Positions 44,680-53,658 of a stretch of 64,000 bases of DNA are shown here, piece by piece. The DNA comes from Sva-07 sp963698435. Its GTDB lineage: Bacteria; Actinomycetota; Acidimicrobiia; Acidimicrobiales; Ilumatobacteraceae. A program made the translations under genes and the position numbers. The notes beneath the pieces were generated by a model. It was not told the DNA's origin. It saw only the letters and a program-made list of their open reading frames with translations, and did not search any database. The stretch's first letter is position 1, and every line of letters begins with the position of its first letter. The stretch spans positions 496,001 through 560,000 of the forward strand of contig CAVOQV010000018.1 in the NCBI GenBank assembly GCA_963698435.1. The letters are read 5' to 3'.

Positions 44680-45108
44680 ATGGCTGATCCGCTCATCGTC
44701 GAGGTGGTGTCGCCGGAGGCGGTGCTGTACTCGGGTGAGGCCGACATGGTCATCACGCGGACGCTCGGTGGCGGCGAGGTCGCGTTCCAGGCCGGACACG
44801 CTGCCTTCCTGGGAGCGCTCGTCGAGAACCACACCCGTGTCTTCCAGACCGACGGCACGATCCAGGACATCGCCATCCACCGGGGCTTCGTCGAGGTCAG
44901 CGGCAGCCCCACCAAGGTGTCGATCCTCTCCGATACCGCCGAACTCGCTCAGGACATCGACGTCGCGCGCGCCAAGGAGGCCCTGGAACGCCACCAGCAC
45001 ATGCTGCGCGACCAGAGCCTCGAGTCCGGTCTGATCGAGGTGGCCACCGCCGGCCGTGACCGCGCCCAGGCGCGCCTGCGCGCCGCCGGGACCACCTTCA
45101 CCGCCTGA
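44680..45108 (+). CDS. atpC: F0F1 ATP synthase subunit epsilon
   Basis: 142 aa. N-terminal beta-sandwich (VEVVSPEAVLYSGEADMVITRT, HRGFVEVSG) followed by C-terminal helices (IDVARAKEALERHQHM) that regulate hydrolysis. Last gene of the operon, 2 bp after atpD. An imperfect GC-rich hairpin lies in the following 50 bp and may end the operon. Confidence 0.96.
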   Translation: MADPLIVEVVSPEAVLYSGEADMVITRTLGGGEVAFQAGHAAFLGALVENHTRVFQTDGTIQDIAIHRGFVEVSGSPTKVSILSDTAELAQDIDVARAKEALERHQHMLRDQSLESGLIEVATAGRDRAQARLRAAGTTFTA

Positions 45109-45161
45109 CTGCGCCGAGTGACGCGGCGCCAGGCACCGGCGCAACCGATAGCTTGCCGCAA

Positions 45162-45935
45162 ATGTCGACCTACCCGTTCACGTCCGCGCTCGTCACCGGT
45201 GCTTCGTCCGGGATCGGCGCCGAGATCGCTCGGCTGCTCGGCGAAGCCGGCGTGCCGACGGTGCTCGTCGCTCGACGCGGCGACCGCCTGCGCCAGATCG
45301 CCGAGCGCTACGACGGCTTCGAGGTATTCGAAGCCGATCTCGGCACGAGAAGAGGCCAGGACGCAACCGTCGACCGGATCAGCTCGACGAACCGCCCCAT
45401 CGACCTCGTGGTCAACAATGCCGGCTTCGGAACCAGTGGCCTCTTCCACGAGCTCGACGTCGATCGCCTGTCCGACGAGGTCGAACTGAACGTCAAGGCG
45501 CTCACCGTGCTCAGCCATGCTGCGCTCTCGGCGATGGTGCCACGGGGACATGGCTACCTGCTGAACGTGTCGAGCGTTGCGAGCTTTCAGGCCTCACCCG
45601 GCCTCGGTGTCTACGCGGCCACCAAGGCCTATGTCACCAGCCTGACCGAAGCCCTGCACAGCGAAGTCGCAGGCCGCGGCGTCCACGTGACGGCGCTGTG
45701 CCCCGGGCTCACCAAGACCGAATTCCAGGACCACAGCAACACCACCGGGCTCGCTTCGAGAGTCCCCGGGCTCGCCTGGACGACGGTCGAACAGGTCGCC
45801 TCGACAGGGTTGCAGGATGTGGCGTCGAACAAGACGATCTCGGTGCCGGGTGCGCTCTACAAGGTCGCGGTGACCGGAAGCGACATCCTGCCACGATCGA
45901 TCACCCGCTGGATCAGCGGCACACTCACCCGCTGA
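45162..45935 (+). CDS. SDR family NAD(P)-dependent oxidoreductase
   Basis: 257-aa classical short-chain dehydrogenase: cofactor loop TGASSGIGAEIA, NNAGFGTSG, catalytic Ser in LLNVSSVASF and the YAATK Tyr-Lys pair. The C-terminal tail SDILPRSITRWISG is typical of membrane-near actinobacterial SDRs acting on lipids. Substrate unknown. Start ATG at 45162 (a TTG lies three codons earlier). Confidence 0.88.
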   Translation: MSTYPFTSALVTGASSGIGAEIARLLGEAGVPTVLVARRGDRLRQIAERYDGFEVFEADLGTRRGQDATVDRISSTNRPIDLVVNNAGFGTSGLFHELDVDRLSDEVELNVKALTVLSHAALSAMVPRGHGYLLNVSSVASFQASPGLGVYAATKAYVTSLTEALHSEVAGRGVHVTALCPGLTKTEFQDHSNTTGLASRVPGLAWTTVEQVASTGLQDVASNKTISVPGALYKVAVTGSDILPRSITRWISGTLTR

Positions 45936-45975
45936 TCTTCATCACGTCCACGATGCGTCGGGCACATCGCGGAGG

Positions 45976-46971
45976 TCAGTAGTCAACGGCGGCGAACTCG
46001 CGGAGTTTCGCGACGCTGTGGTGCGCATCGATCATGCGGACCGTTCCGCTGCGTGAGCGCATCACGAGGCTCTGCGTGCGGACGCCCGACGAGTCGATGC
46101 GGACACCGCGCAACAACGCGCCATCGGTGAGGCCGGTCGCAGCGAAGAAGCAGTTGTCGCTCTGGATCAGGTCGTCCTGGCCGAACACCCGGTCGAGGTC
46201 GAACCCCGCGTCGATCATCGCGGTGCGCTCCTCGTCGCTCTGTGGTGCGAAACGCGCCTGGATCTCACCACCCATCGCCTTCATCGCCGCAGCCGAGATG
46301 ACCCCTTCCGGCGTTCCGCCGATACCGATGAGGACATCGGCGCCCGCATCTGGCCAGCACGTCGCCACCGATCCGTAGACATCGCCGTCGGTGATCAGCC
46401 GGATCCGACAACCGCTTGCTCGAACCTCGGCGATGAGATCCGCGTGGCGCGGACGGTCGAGGATCACCACGGTGAGGTCTCGGACCTCCTCGCCCTTCGC
46501 CTTGGCCACCCAACGCAGGTTCTGAGTCGGCGTCGCCGTGATGTCGATCGCCCCCACCGCGTCAGGGCCGACCGCGATCTTCTCCATGTAGAACGAGGGG
46601 CCGGGGTCGAGCATCGACCCACGGTCGGCGACGGCGATCACGGCGAGCGCGTTCGTCTTGCCCTGCGCGGTCAGCGTCGTGCCGTCGATCGGGTCGACCG
46701 CGACATCGACGTCGGGCGCGCTGCCGTCGCCGACGTGTTCACCGTTGTAGAGCATCGGGGCGTCGTCCTTCTCGCCCTCGCCGATCACGACCACGCCGTC
46801 CATCGAGACCGTCGACAGCGACAGCCGCATCGCTTCGACGGCGGCATTGTCGGCAGCGTTCTTGTCGCCGCGTCCGACCCAGCGGGCCGCGGCGAGACAC
46901 GCTGATTCGGTCGCACGGACCAGCTCCATCGCGAGGTTGCGGTCCGGCTGTTGGCGTGACGACACTGTCAT
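45976..46971 (-). CDS. glpX: class II fructose-1,6-bisphosphatase
   Basis: 331-aa GlpX enzyme hydrolysing fructose-1,6-bisphosphate in gluconeogenesis. The Mg2+/Li+-sensitive phosphatase motif is DPIDGTTLTAQG; VVIGEGEKDDAPMLYNGE holds other metal ligands, and the C-terminal part has IGIGGTPEGVISAAAMK. The ATG at 46971 is chosen because it starts the canonical N-terminus (NLAMELVRATE); a longer frame to 47031 lacks it. Confidence 0.95.
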   Translation of the reverse strand: MTVSSRQQPDRNLAMELVRATESACLAAARWVGRGDKNAADNAAVEAMRLSLSTVSMDGVVVIGEGEKDDAPMLYNGEHVGDGSAPDVDVAVDPIDGTTLTAQGKTNALAVIAVADRGSMLDPGPSFYMEKIAVGPDAVGAIDITATPTQNLRWVAKAKGEEVRDLTVVILDRPRHADLIAEVRASGCRIRLITDGDVYGSVATCWPDAGADVLIGIGGTPEGVISAAAMKAMGGEIQARFAPQSDEERTAMIDAGFDLDRVFGQDDLIQSDNCFFAATGLTDGALLRGVRIDSSGVRTQSLVMRSRSGTVRMIDAHHSVAKLREFAAVDY

Positions 46972-47069
46972 GACCTCAAGGTACTGCCTGGCGTGCGGGA
47001 GTGTCATATGCCCTCCGGGAACCTGGAGCACGACTTCGAGGCGGTGTCTGACGCCGGTAGCGTTCTGGC

Positions 47070-47861
47070 GTGGCTTTCGTCAACAAGCAGTCCGGTGACG
47101 AAGCGCAGCAAGACCGCGCCGCATCCGGTGAACCCATCGACTTCGACCCGAGCGATCCTGACGTCGTCAAGGTCCACTACGACGTCTCGGCCTGGGATTT
47201 CGACCAGCGCGCGGAGCTGTCCGAAGCACTCGCCGAAGCCGAGCTTCCTCATGCCTGGGACGGCGACGAGGTCGTCGTTCCCGAAGTGGTCGAGGCCGAC
47301 GTCGATGCCCTGTTCGACGAACTCGAAAAGATCCTCGGGCCGTTTCCGATCGCGCTCGACGACGGTGCCGAGTCGACCGAGTTCGGCCTCGACGAGTGGT
47401 CTGACGCTGATCGCGCCGTCTTGACCGATGCGCTCGTCGCTTCCGAGGTGCCGCACCGTTGGGACGGCACCACCGTGGTCGTCGCCGCTGACGCCGAGCA
47501 CGCTGTCGACGATCTGCTCGACGCGATCGAGGCCGGTGAACTGCTCGGCGACGGCGGCGACGAGGGCATGGCGCCGCCCGAAGGTGCCCTGAGCACGATG
47601 TTCCTGGCCGCCGACCGCCTGGCGAAGGATCCCCTCGATGCCGGAGCGCGCGATGACCTGCTCGGGCTCGCCCCGCATGTCGAGGCGAAGACCCCGCCGT
47701 ACGGGATGGCTCACCGGCCGTGGGCCGGCGCGGTCGGCGGCGTCGACGTCATCGTCGAGCTGATCCACCGCGACGCCGCCGGCTCGCCCGGCGAGACCTC
47801 CGAGTCCGACATGATCGGCGCTGCACAGGAACTTCGTTCGTTGCTGCGACCCTACGTCTGA
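47070..47861 (+). CDS. hypothetical protein with an internal duplicated motif
   Basis: 263 aa, strongly acidic, no signal or membrane helix. Two parallel blocks share the layout of a Trp, then an RAxLxxAL helix, then PHxWDGxxVVV: WDFDQRAELSEALAEAELPH then AWDGDEVVV, and WSDADRAVLTDALVASEVPH then RWDGTTVVV. I do not recognise the family. Start GTG at 47070, divergent from glpX. Precedes the J-domain gene by 5 bp, suggesting a co-transcribed pair. Confidence 0.65.
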   Translation: MAFVNKQSGDEAQQDRAASGEPIDFDPSDPDVVKVHYDVSAWDFDQRAELSEALAEAELPHAWDGDEVVVPEVVEADVDALFDELEKILGPFPIALDDGAESTEFGLDEWSDADRAVLTDALVASEVPHRWDGTTVVVAADAEHAVDDLLDAIEAGELLGDGGDEGMAPPEGALSTMFLAADRLAKDPLDAGARDDLLGLAPHVEAKTPPYGMAHRPWAGAVGGVDVIVELIHRDAAGSPGETSESDMIGAAQELRSLLRPYV

Positions 47862-47866
47862 ACGCC

Positions 47867-48568
47867 GTGCTGCTCGCGGAGATCGAGATCTGGCACACCA
47901 GGCCTGCACAACCGACGCGCCGGCTCGCACTCGGCCACCTGGTCCTCCCGATCGATCCGGCACCCGGCTTCGGCGGGCTCCTGCTCGGTGCCATCGTGGC
48001 CGAGTACCTGTATGGGGTCGAGGACGATCTCGTCACCGACGTACACCGGCTCCTCACGTCGATCGAGCGTGGTGACCGCATCGTGCAGCCTCGACTTCGC
48101 CACCGCTTCCAGGTCGACCGCCACGGCCTGGCCAAGAGCCATCATCGCATGCTCGGCAACGGAGACGACATCTCCTTCGACTTCCACTCGGTCGGTACCG
48201 ACCTCTCGCAGGTGCTCGGCGCGATCTATGCCGTCGAGCGGTTCGCTCCCGAGCACCGCCGTCGGATCGTCCCCGTGCTGCAGAAGGCGGCGAGATGGCG
48301 CGGTCCGATCGGCCCGGCGATGATCTCCTACCTCGCGGGGTCCCAGACGTTGGCGCTCGAAGCACTCGCGGATCCCCGAGCGTGGGCGCTGGGGGTCCTG
48401 GGATTCGAGGTCGGGGCCAAGACCCCGTCGAAACGCGACGTGATGGCGAAGTTCCGTGAGCGGATGCGTGACGTCCACCCCGACCACGGCGGTGACAGTG
48501 TCGACGCCGCCAAGGCGATGAGCGACCTCGCCGAGGCGCGGCGGGTGTTGAGCACGGCGTCGGAGTGA
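47867..48568 (+). CDS. J-domain-containing protein
   Basis: 233 aa. The last 50 residues contain a J-domain core with the HPD triad (FRERMRDVHPDHGG), the feature that stimulates Hsp70. The upstream ~180 residues have no recognised family. Start GTG at 47867 chosen as the first after the previous stop. The gene follows the duplicated-motif protein with a 5-bp gap, and both may work with Hsp70 on the same client; that link is inference. Confidence 0.65.
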   Translation: MLLAEIEIWHTRPAQPTRRLALGHLVLPIDPAPGFGGLLLGAIVAEYLYGVEDDLVTDVHRLLTSIERGDRIVQPRLRHRFQVDRHGLAKSHHRMLGNGDDISFDFHSVGTDLSQVLGAIYAVERFAPEHRRRIVPVLQKAARWRGPIGPAMISYLAGSQTLALEALADPRAWALGVLGFEVGAKTPSKRDVMAKFRERMRDVHPDHGGDSVDAAKAMSDLAEARRVLSTASE

Positions 48569-48587
48569 TGCAGCGGGAGATGCGCTG

Positions 48588-49160
48588 ATGGCGAAGCCGA
48601 CACTGCTGCTGTATCCCGGTGCCGGGTCGGATCGAGACCAGTCGAGCCTTGTCGCGATCGAGCTTGCGTTGGGGCCGTCGGCATCGGTGGAGCGGCTCGA
48701 CTTCCCGTACCGCAAGGCGGGGCGGCGAGCTCCGGACAGGGCGCCGAAGTTGATGGAGTCGATCCGCGACGATCTCGTCGCGGTGCGTCGTCGCCGTGGT
48801 CCCGTCGTCATGGGCGGACGGTCGATGGGTGGCCGGATCGCGTCGATGGTCGCCGCCGATGTCGATGGGGCCGGCCCGGTGACCAGGCTCGCTGGACTGG
48901 TGTTGATCTGCTACCCGCTCCATCCTCCCGGTAAGCCGGAGCGGCTACGAGTGGAGCATCTCGTCGACCTCCATGTGCCCTGCCTGTTCATCTCGGGTAC
49001 CAGAGATCCGTTCGGTTCACCCGAGGAGTTGACCGAGTGGACCTCGACGATTCCCGCCCCGGTCGAGCACGTGTGGATCGAGGGCGGTCGCCACGACCTG
49101 AAGGGCGCCGACGACGCGATTGCCGCCGCGGTCGGCACCTTCGTCAGCCGCTCGAGCTGA
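48588..49160 (+). CDS. alpha/beta hydrolase (KANL3/Tex30-type, dienelactone-hydrolase-like)
   Basis: 190 aa. Nucleophile elbow GGRSMGGRIAS, a later acid in FISGTRDPFGS and a His in EGGRHDLKG give a complete Ser-Asp-His triad. Family members are small one-domain hydrolases of unknown substrate. Start ATG at 48588, 19 bp after the J-domain gene stop. Confidence 0.82.
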   Translation: MAKPTLLLYPGAGSDRDQSSLVAIELALGPSASVERLDFPYRKAGRRAPDRAPKLMESIRDDLVAVRRRRGPVVMGGRSMGGRIASMVAADVDGAGPVTRLAGLVLICYPLHPPGKPERLRVEHLVDLHVPCLFISGTRDPFGSPEELTEWTSTIPAPVEHVWIEGGRHDLKGADDAIAAAVGTFVSRSS

Positions 49161-49168
49161 GCTGCCGG

Positions 49169-50737
49169 TCAGGCGGTCGCGTCATCCCGACCGGTCTCCC
49201 CGGCGTCGGTGGGGTCGAGATGATGCAGGTCGATCGGAGCATCCTCGGGGTTGAGTGCCTCCAGCTCGAGATGGGCGGTCTCGGGGTAGGCCACCACCAC
49301 GATCACCGTGACCACGAGCTGGCAGATGCCGAGCAGACCCATCACCTGCCCGTACGACCAGCCGGCATCGAGCAGCCAGCCGGTGCTCAACAGGCCGCCG
49401 ATCCCGCCGACGAGGGCTGCGGCGGTGATCAACCCGGCTGCTCGACTGCGGTTCCCCGTGGGGAACAGCTCGCTGCGGTACACCGCGAGTGCCGGGTAGG
49501 CAGCGCTCGACAGGACACCGCCGAGGAGCGAGAACATCCACAGTGGAGGACCACTGACTGCGAACGCCGCGACGATCGCCGCCGTGCCCAGCGGCAACGT
49601 GAACGCGATCAGCCGGCGGCGGCCGCTGGTGTCGGCGACTCGCCCGCCGAGGATCAGACCGAGGCTCGCAGGCGTGCCCACGGCAATCGAGAACAGTCCG
49701 ATCATCCCGCCCGAGAAGTCCCGGATGTCGGCCAGGTAGCGGTTCTGGAAGAAGCTGGCCGGTGCGATGAAGATGTTGCCGATGAAGGCGACCGCTGCGA
49801 TCATCGTCAGCCGGCGCAGGTTGAATCGGGGTGCGCGAGTCGTTCGTTCGATGTGGGCGACGGTGAATCGGCGTGTCTCGGGCAGCCGGCGGGTGAGGTC
49901 GAGCGCGACGATGCACCAGACCGCCGAGATCAGGTAGATGTACCGCCACCCGCTCTCACCGATGTCCGCGAACCGCAGCGACAGCACGGCGACGCCGGCG
50001 CCGAACCCCGCAGCCATCGCAAGGATGCTGACCGCATAGGCGCGGCTGTTGCGCGGCATCTCCTCCGACGCGACGACGCCGACGAGGAACGCAAGGGCGA
50101 TCCCCATCGGTCGCGCAAGGGTTTGCGTGAGGACGAGTGCGACGAAGCTCGGAGCGAACGCTCCCAGCAGCGACAGCAGCGGTCCGAGCCAGGCGACCGC
50201 GACGATCACTCGCCGTCGGCCGATCCGGTCGGCGATGATCGCCGCTGGGAGCGCGATCAGGATGCCGGCACGCACGACCGCGCCAGCGATGCCGATTCCG
50301 GTGTCGCTGATCCCGAAGTCGTCGGCGGCGAAGTTGACCGTCTGGGTGAACAGCGTGTTGACGAACGCCGCGCTCATCGAAGCCGCAGCGAGCAGCCCGA
50401 CGACGAGGAGCTGTGTCTCGTCGAGCCGGTCGGGTGGGGCCCACCAGGCTCGGTGTGACCCCTCGCGGGCGAGGACCCGCCTGACCGGCCAACGGAACAG
50501 CCAGCCGAACCACGGAATCGTCATCGCGTAGCGGGTCGTCTCGACGAGTTGTCGCTCGTCGGGGTCGCTGGTCACCGTCCGCTCGTACGCCGTGAACGGA
50601 CCGTCGGCCTGCCGGAAACGTTCCTGGCCCGTCGGAGAGACCGTCGTGGACTCCTGGGCCTCGAGGACGAGGTCGTCGCGTGGCGTGAGGAGGCGTGTTC
50701 GCTGTTCGGGGGTGTCGGGCCAGCGTCGGATCAGCAT
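49169..50737 (-). CDS. major facilitator superfamily transporter with N-terminal soluble extension
   Basis: 522 aa. The last 400 residues hold about 12 hydrophobic helices with the MFS motif ADRIGRRRVIV (loop 2-3) and GRVADTSGRRRLIAF (loop 8-9). The first ~115 residues are not membrane-like but carry an SRPBCC-like segment (ERFRQADGPFTAYERTV) and a WFGWLFRWPVRR linker. The transporter's substrate is unknown. ATG at 50737 is chosen rather than the upstream one at 50779, which overlaps murA. Divergent from murA with only 40 bp between starts. Confidence 0.82.
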   Translation of the reverse strand: MLIRRWPDTPEQRTRLLTPRDDLVLEAQESTTVSPTGQERFRQADGPFTAYERTVTSDPDERQLVETTRYAMTIPWFGWLFRWPVRRVLAREGSHRAWWAPPDRLDETQLLVVGLLAAASMSAAFVNTLFTQTVNFAADDFGISDTGIGIAGAVVRAGILIALPAAIIADRIGRRRVIVAVAWLGPLLSLLGAFAPSFVALVLTQTLARPMGIALAFLVGVVASEEMPRNSRAYAVSILAMAAGFGAGVAVLSLRFADIGESGWRYIYLISAVWCIVALDLTRRLPETRRFTVAHIERTTRAPRFNLRRLTMIAAVAFIGNIFIAPASFFQNRYLADIRDFSGGMIGLFSIAVGTPASLGLILGGRVADTSGRRRLIAFTLPLGTAAIVAAFAVSGPPLWMFSLLGGVLSSAAYPALAVYRSELFPTGNRSRAAGLITAAALVGGIGGLLSTGWLLDAGWSYGQVMGLLGICQLVVTVIVVVAYPETAHLELEALNPEDAPIDLHHLDPTDAGETGRDDATA

Positions 50738-50777
50738 GCGCCCGCCTGACTCCACGAGCCGAGCATACTGGTGGGCC

Positions 50778-52076
50778 ATGATCGAGAACCTCGAGCCGAA
50801 CGCGGATGCGCCCGTCATCGCGGTGCGTGGCAACGGCCCCCTGTCGGGCACGGTCGTCGTGCCGGGGGCCAAGAATTCCGTGCTGAAACTGATGGCGGCG
50901 ACGCTGCTCACCGACGGCACGTTCGAGATCACCAACGTGCCGGCCATCGCCGACGTCACCATCATGGGTGAACTCCTCGAAGCGATCGGCGTGGAGATCG
51001 ACCGTCCGTCACCGGACCGGCTGCTGCTGACCGACACCGGTGAACTCACCCCGGTCGCCCCGTACGAGCTGGTCGAGCGGATCCGTGCATCGATCAACGT
51101 GCTCGGACCTCTCCTCACCCGATGTGGGCATGTTCGCCTGTCGATGCCCGGCGGCGACGACTTCGGCGCCCGACCGATCGACATGCACGTCGCTGGCCTC
51201 GAGGCGATGGGAGCAACGTTCAAGTTCAGCCACGGCTACCTCGAAGCCTTCGCCGACCGTTTGCACGGCGCCGACATCACCTTCGACTTCCCGAGCGTCG
51301 GGGCCACCGAGAACCTGTTGACCGCTGCGGTGCTCGCCGACGGTCGGACCACGATCGACAATGCCGCCCGCGAGCCGGAGATCACCGATCTGTGTGAGTT
51401 CCTGATCGCGATGGGAGCTCAGATCTCGGGTGTCGGCACGTCGACGCTCGTGATCGACGGAGTGGACCACGGGACGCTGCGAGCGGTGAGCCATCACACG
51501 GTGCCCGACCGGATCCAGGCCGCCACCTATCTTGCCGCGGTCGCGGTGGCGGGCGGCGAGCTCGACGTGGTCGGAGCGCGTGCCGAGCACATGACCATGC
51601 TGCTGGACCGGTTCGCCGAGATGGGCCTCGACCTCTCGATCACGTCGGACCGCGACGGTGGGCGGCTCCGAGTGGTGGCGCCGGACCGGCTCCGATCGAT
51701 CGACATCGCAACATTGCCGTACCCGGGCATCGCCACCGACTACAAACCGCTGATCATCACGATGTTGGCAGTAGCCGACGGCGTCGGCATCGTCACCGAG
51801 AACCTCTATCCCGGCCGGTTCCGGTACGTCGAGGAACTCCAGCGGTTGGGCGCCGACGTCCGCACGAGTGGTCACCATGCCGTCGTGCGTGGGGTGTCGA
51901 GGCTGTCGGGTGCGCCGGTACGGGCCCACGACATCCGCGCCGGCGCGGCGATGGTCGTCGCCGGGCTGGCCGCCGAGGGCGAGACCGAGATCACCGGCAT
52001 TCACCACATCGACCGCGGCTACGACGACCTCGTCGGTCGGCTCGCAGCCGTCGGCGCCCACATCGAACGCCGCTGA
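50778..52076 (+). CDS. murA: UDP-N-acetylglucosamine 1-carboxyvinyltransferase with Cys-to-Asp active site
   Basis: 432-aa enolpyruvyl transferase for the first committed step of peptidoglycan synthesis. GAKNSVLKLMAATLL holds the active Lys32. Where most bacteria have Cys (E. coli Cys115 in PGGCxxGARP), this protein has PGGDDFGARPID with Asp127. In characterised bacteria Asp at this place gives natural fosfomycin resistance (Mycobacterium, Chlamydia, Borrelia). Other motifs (DYKPLIITMLAVADG, TENLYPGRF, AGAAMVVAGLAA) are standard. Start ATG at 50778. Confidence 0.95.
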   Translation: MIENLEPNADAPVIAVRGNGPLSGTVVVPGAKNSVLKLMAATLLTDGTFEITNVPAIADVTIMGELLEAIGVEIDRPSPDRLLLTDTGELTPVAPYELVERIRASINVLGPLLTRCGHVRLSMPGGDDFGARPIDMHVAGLEAMGATFKFSHGYLEAFADRLHGADITFDFPSVGATENLLTAAVLADGRTTIDNAAREPEITDLCEFLIAMGAQISGVGTSTLVIDGVDHGTLRAVSHHTVPDRIQAATYLAAVAVAGGELDVVGARAEHMTMLLDRFAEMGLDLSITSDRDGGRLRVVAPDRLRSIDIATLPYPGIATDYKPLIITMLAVADGVGIVTENLYPGRFRYVEELQRLGADVRTSGHHAVVRGVSRLSGAPVRAHDIRAGAAMVVAGLAAEGETEITGIHHIDRGYDDLVGRLAAVGAHIERR

Positions 52077-52096
52077 GCCGGACGAGCTCGGCAAGC

Positions 52097-52148
52097 CGCT
52101 TGCGCGCAGATTCGGGTGACCCTCCCCACCGAGAACGCAACGCAAACG
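52097..52148. repeat. family-1 palindromic repeat, one copy
   Basis: 52-bp copy with left arm CGCTTGCGCGCAGATTCGGG and right arm ending CAACGCAAACG. It begins 20 bp after the murA stop, in a convergent gap. Confidence 0.75.
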
Positions 52149-52178
52149 TGGTGCTGAGCCCGGCGAGCGTGGTAGGGG

Positions 52179-52382
52179 TCAGTCGGAGTCGGCGGGGGAG
52201 CGCGTGGTGCTCGGCTCGCCGTGAGCGCCGCCGGAGCCGTCGAGCGAGGCCGCGTGGTCGACGCGGCGCTTGGCCAGCCACAACAGCGCCATGATCAGCA
52301 GAACCGGGCCAGCGATGAGCGCGATCTCGTCCCAGCCGCCCTGGTGGGCGACCAGCACCGGGATCGTCGCTGACACGGCCAT
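52179..52382 (-). CDS. small single-pass membrane protein of unknown function
   Basis: 67 aa with one hydrophobic helix (IALIAGPVLLIMALLWLA) after the conserved-looking VAHQGGWDE. The remaining sequence is a low-complexity Gly/Ser/Ala/Arg tail. Such short proteins recur next to NifU-like genes in actinobacteria. Start ATG at 52382, divergent from the NifU-like gene with 34 bp between starts. Confidence 0.6.
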   Translation of the reverse strand: MAVSATIPVLVAHQGGWDEIALIAGPVLLIMALLWLAKRRVDHAASLDGSGGAHGEPSTTRSPADSD

Positions 52383-52416
52383 CACACCTGGGGATCGTAC
52401 GGGCTGGGCTGATTGA

Positions 52417-52668
52417 ATGGTCGGCGTCATGCGCGAACAGGTCGAAGCCACCATCGAGGTCATCCGTCCGGCACTCCAAGCCGACGGTGGCGACATCGTG
52501 CTGCGCGACGTCGACGAAGCGACCGGTCTCGTGTCGGTCGAGTTGGTCGGCGCGTGCGTCGGGTGTCCATCGTCGAATCAGACGCTCAAGGCGGGGGTCG
52601 AACGCATCATGCGCGACCGGGTCGACGGCGTCACCTCCGTGGTGAACGTCGCCGTTGAGGCGGCATGA
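52417..52668 (+). CDS. NifU-like iron-sulfur scaffold domain protein
   Basis: 83 aa: the C-terminal NifU domain alone, with the cluster-binding CxxC (Cys47, Cys50) in LVGACVGCPSSNQTLK. The family donates Fe-S clusters to apoproteins. ATG at 52417; another ATG at 52429 is also in frame. Followed by meaB after 10 bp. Confidence 0.88.
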   Translation: MVGVMREQVEATIEVIRPALQADGGDIVLRDVDEATGLVSVELVGACVGCPSSNQTLKAGVERIMRDRVDGVTSVVNVAVEAA

Positions 52669-52678
52669 GGTCGCACCC

Positions 52679-53641
52679 GTGAGCCGCCGTCGACTCCCCG
52701 CACCCGAATTGTTCCAGGCGGCACTCGAGGGCGATCGCAGCTCGCTGGCCCGGCTGTTGTCGTTGATCGAACGCGGCGACGACGATGCGCGCACGATCGG
52801 TCGGCTTGCCTATCCCATGAGCGGATCGGGCTACACCGTGGGCCTCACCGGGGCGCCAGGTGCAGGCAAGAGCACGCTGACCAGCTCGATCATCGGCCAC
52901 CTGCGCGCCCAGGACCTCGAGATCGCCGTGCTCGCGATCGACCCGTCGTCACCGTTCACCGGTGGTGCCATCCTCGGCGACCGGGTCCGTATGCAGGACC
53001 ACGCGACCGATCCGGGTGTGTTCATCCGTTCGATGGCCACGCGCGGCCATCTCGGTGGCCTGTCGCTCGCAACGCCGGAGGCGGTCCGCCTCCTGGATGC
53101 GATCGGCCGGAAGTGGATCCTCGTCGAGACCGTCGGTGTCGGCCAGGTCGAAGTCGAGGTCGCCGGCAAGGCCGATACGACCGTCGTGGTCGTCAATCCG
53201 GGTTGGGGCGACAGTGTTCAGGCGAACAAGGCCGGGCTGATGGAGATCGCTGACGTCTTCGTCATCAACAAGGCTGATCGCAAGGGCGTCGAGGAGACCA
53301 GCCGCGATCTGATGCAGATGCTCGATCTGTCCGACCTCCCTCACGAATCCTGGCGTCCTCCGATCGTCCCGACCGTCGGCTCGACGGGTGAGGGTGTGCC
53401 CGAGCTGTGGGACGCCGTGCTCGCACACCGTGCGTACGCCGAACAGTCCGGCGACCTCCGCGAACGCCGCGAGTTCCGTCTCGGCGAGGAACTCCGCGAG
53501 ATCGTTGCCCAGCGGCTCGGTCGGCGGGCGCGCCAGATCTGCTCGGGTGATCGCTGGGACGAACTGACCGCCGAAGTCGTCGAGCGCGTCACCGATCCGT
53601 GGACAGCGGCCGACGAGATGCTCGCCGCCGTCGACGCCTGA
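52679..53641 (+). CDS. meaB: methylmalonyl-CoA mutase-associated GTPase MeaB
   Basis: 320-aa G3E/MeaB GTPase that guards and repairs adenosylcobalamin-dependent methylmalonyl-CoA mutase. Walker A TGAPGAGKSTL is at residues 57-67 (Lys64), later motifs are DPSSPFTGGAILGDRVRM, the ETVGVGQ switch, and NKADRKGVEE. GTG at 52679 is chosen because the typical N-terminus starts there; the frame is open upstream with a TTG. No mutase gene is in the window. Confidence 0.92.
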   Translation: MSRRRLPAPELFQAALEGDRSSLARLLSLIERGDDDARTIGRLAYPMSGSGYTVGLTGAPGAGKSTLTSSIIGHLRAQDLEIAVLAIDPSSPFTGGAILGDRVRMQDHATDPGVFIRSMATRGHLGGLSLATPEAVRLLDAIGRKWILVETVGVGQVEVEVAGKADTTVVVVNPGWGDSVQANKAGLMEIADVFVINKADRKGVEETSRDLMQMLDLSDLPHESWRPPIVPTVGSTGEGVPELWDAVLAHRAYAEQSGDLRERREFRLGEELREIVAQRLGRRARQICSGDRWDELTAEVVERVTDPWTAADEMLAAVDA

Positions 53642-53658
53642 GCTGATTCAGCGCACGA

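Noticed and set aside
45117..45147. Hairpin terminator after atpC
   Set aside because: Arms pair with several mismatches and no T-run. Mentioned only as a weak resemblance to the rho-rpmE palindrome.
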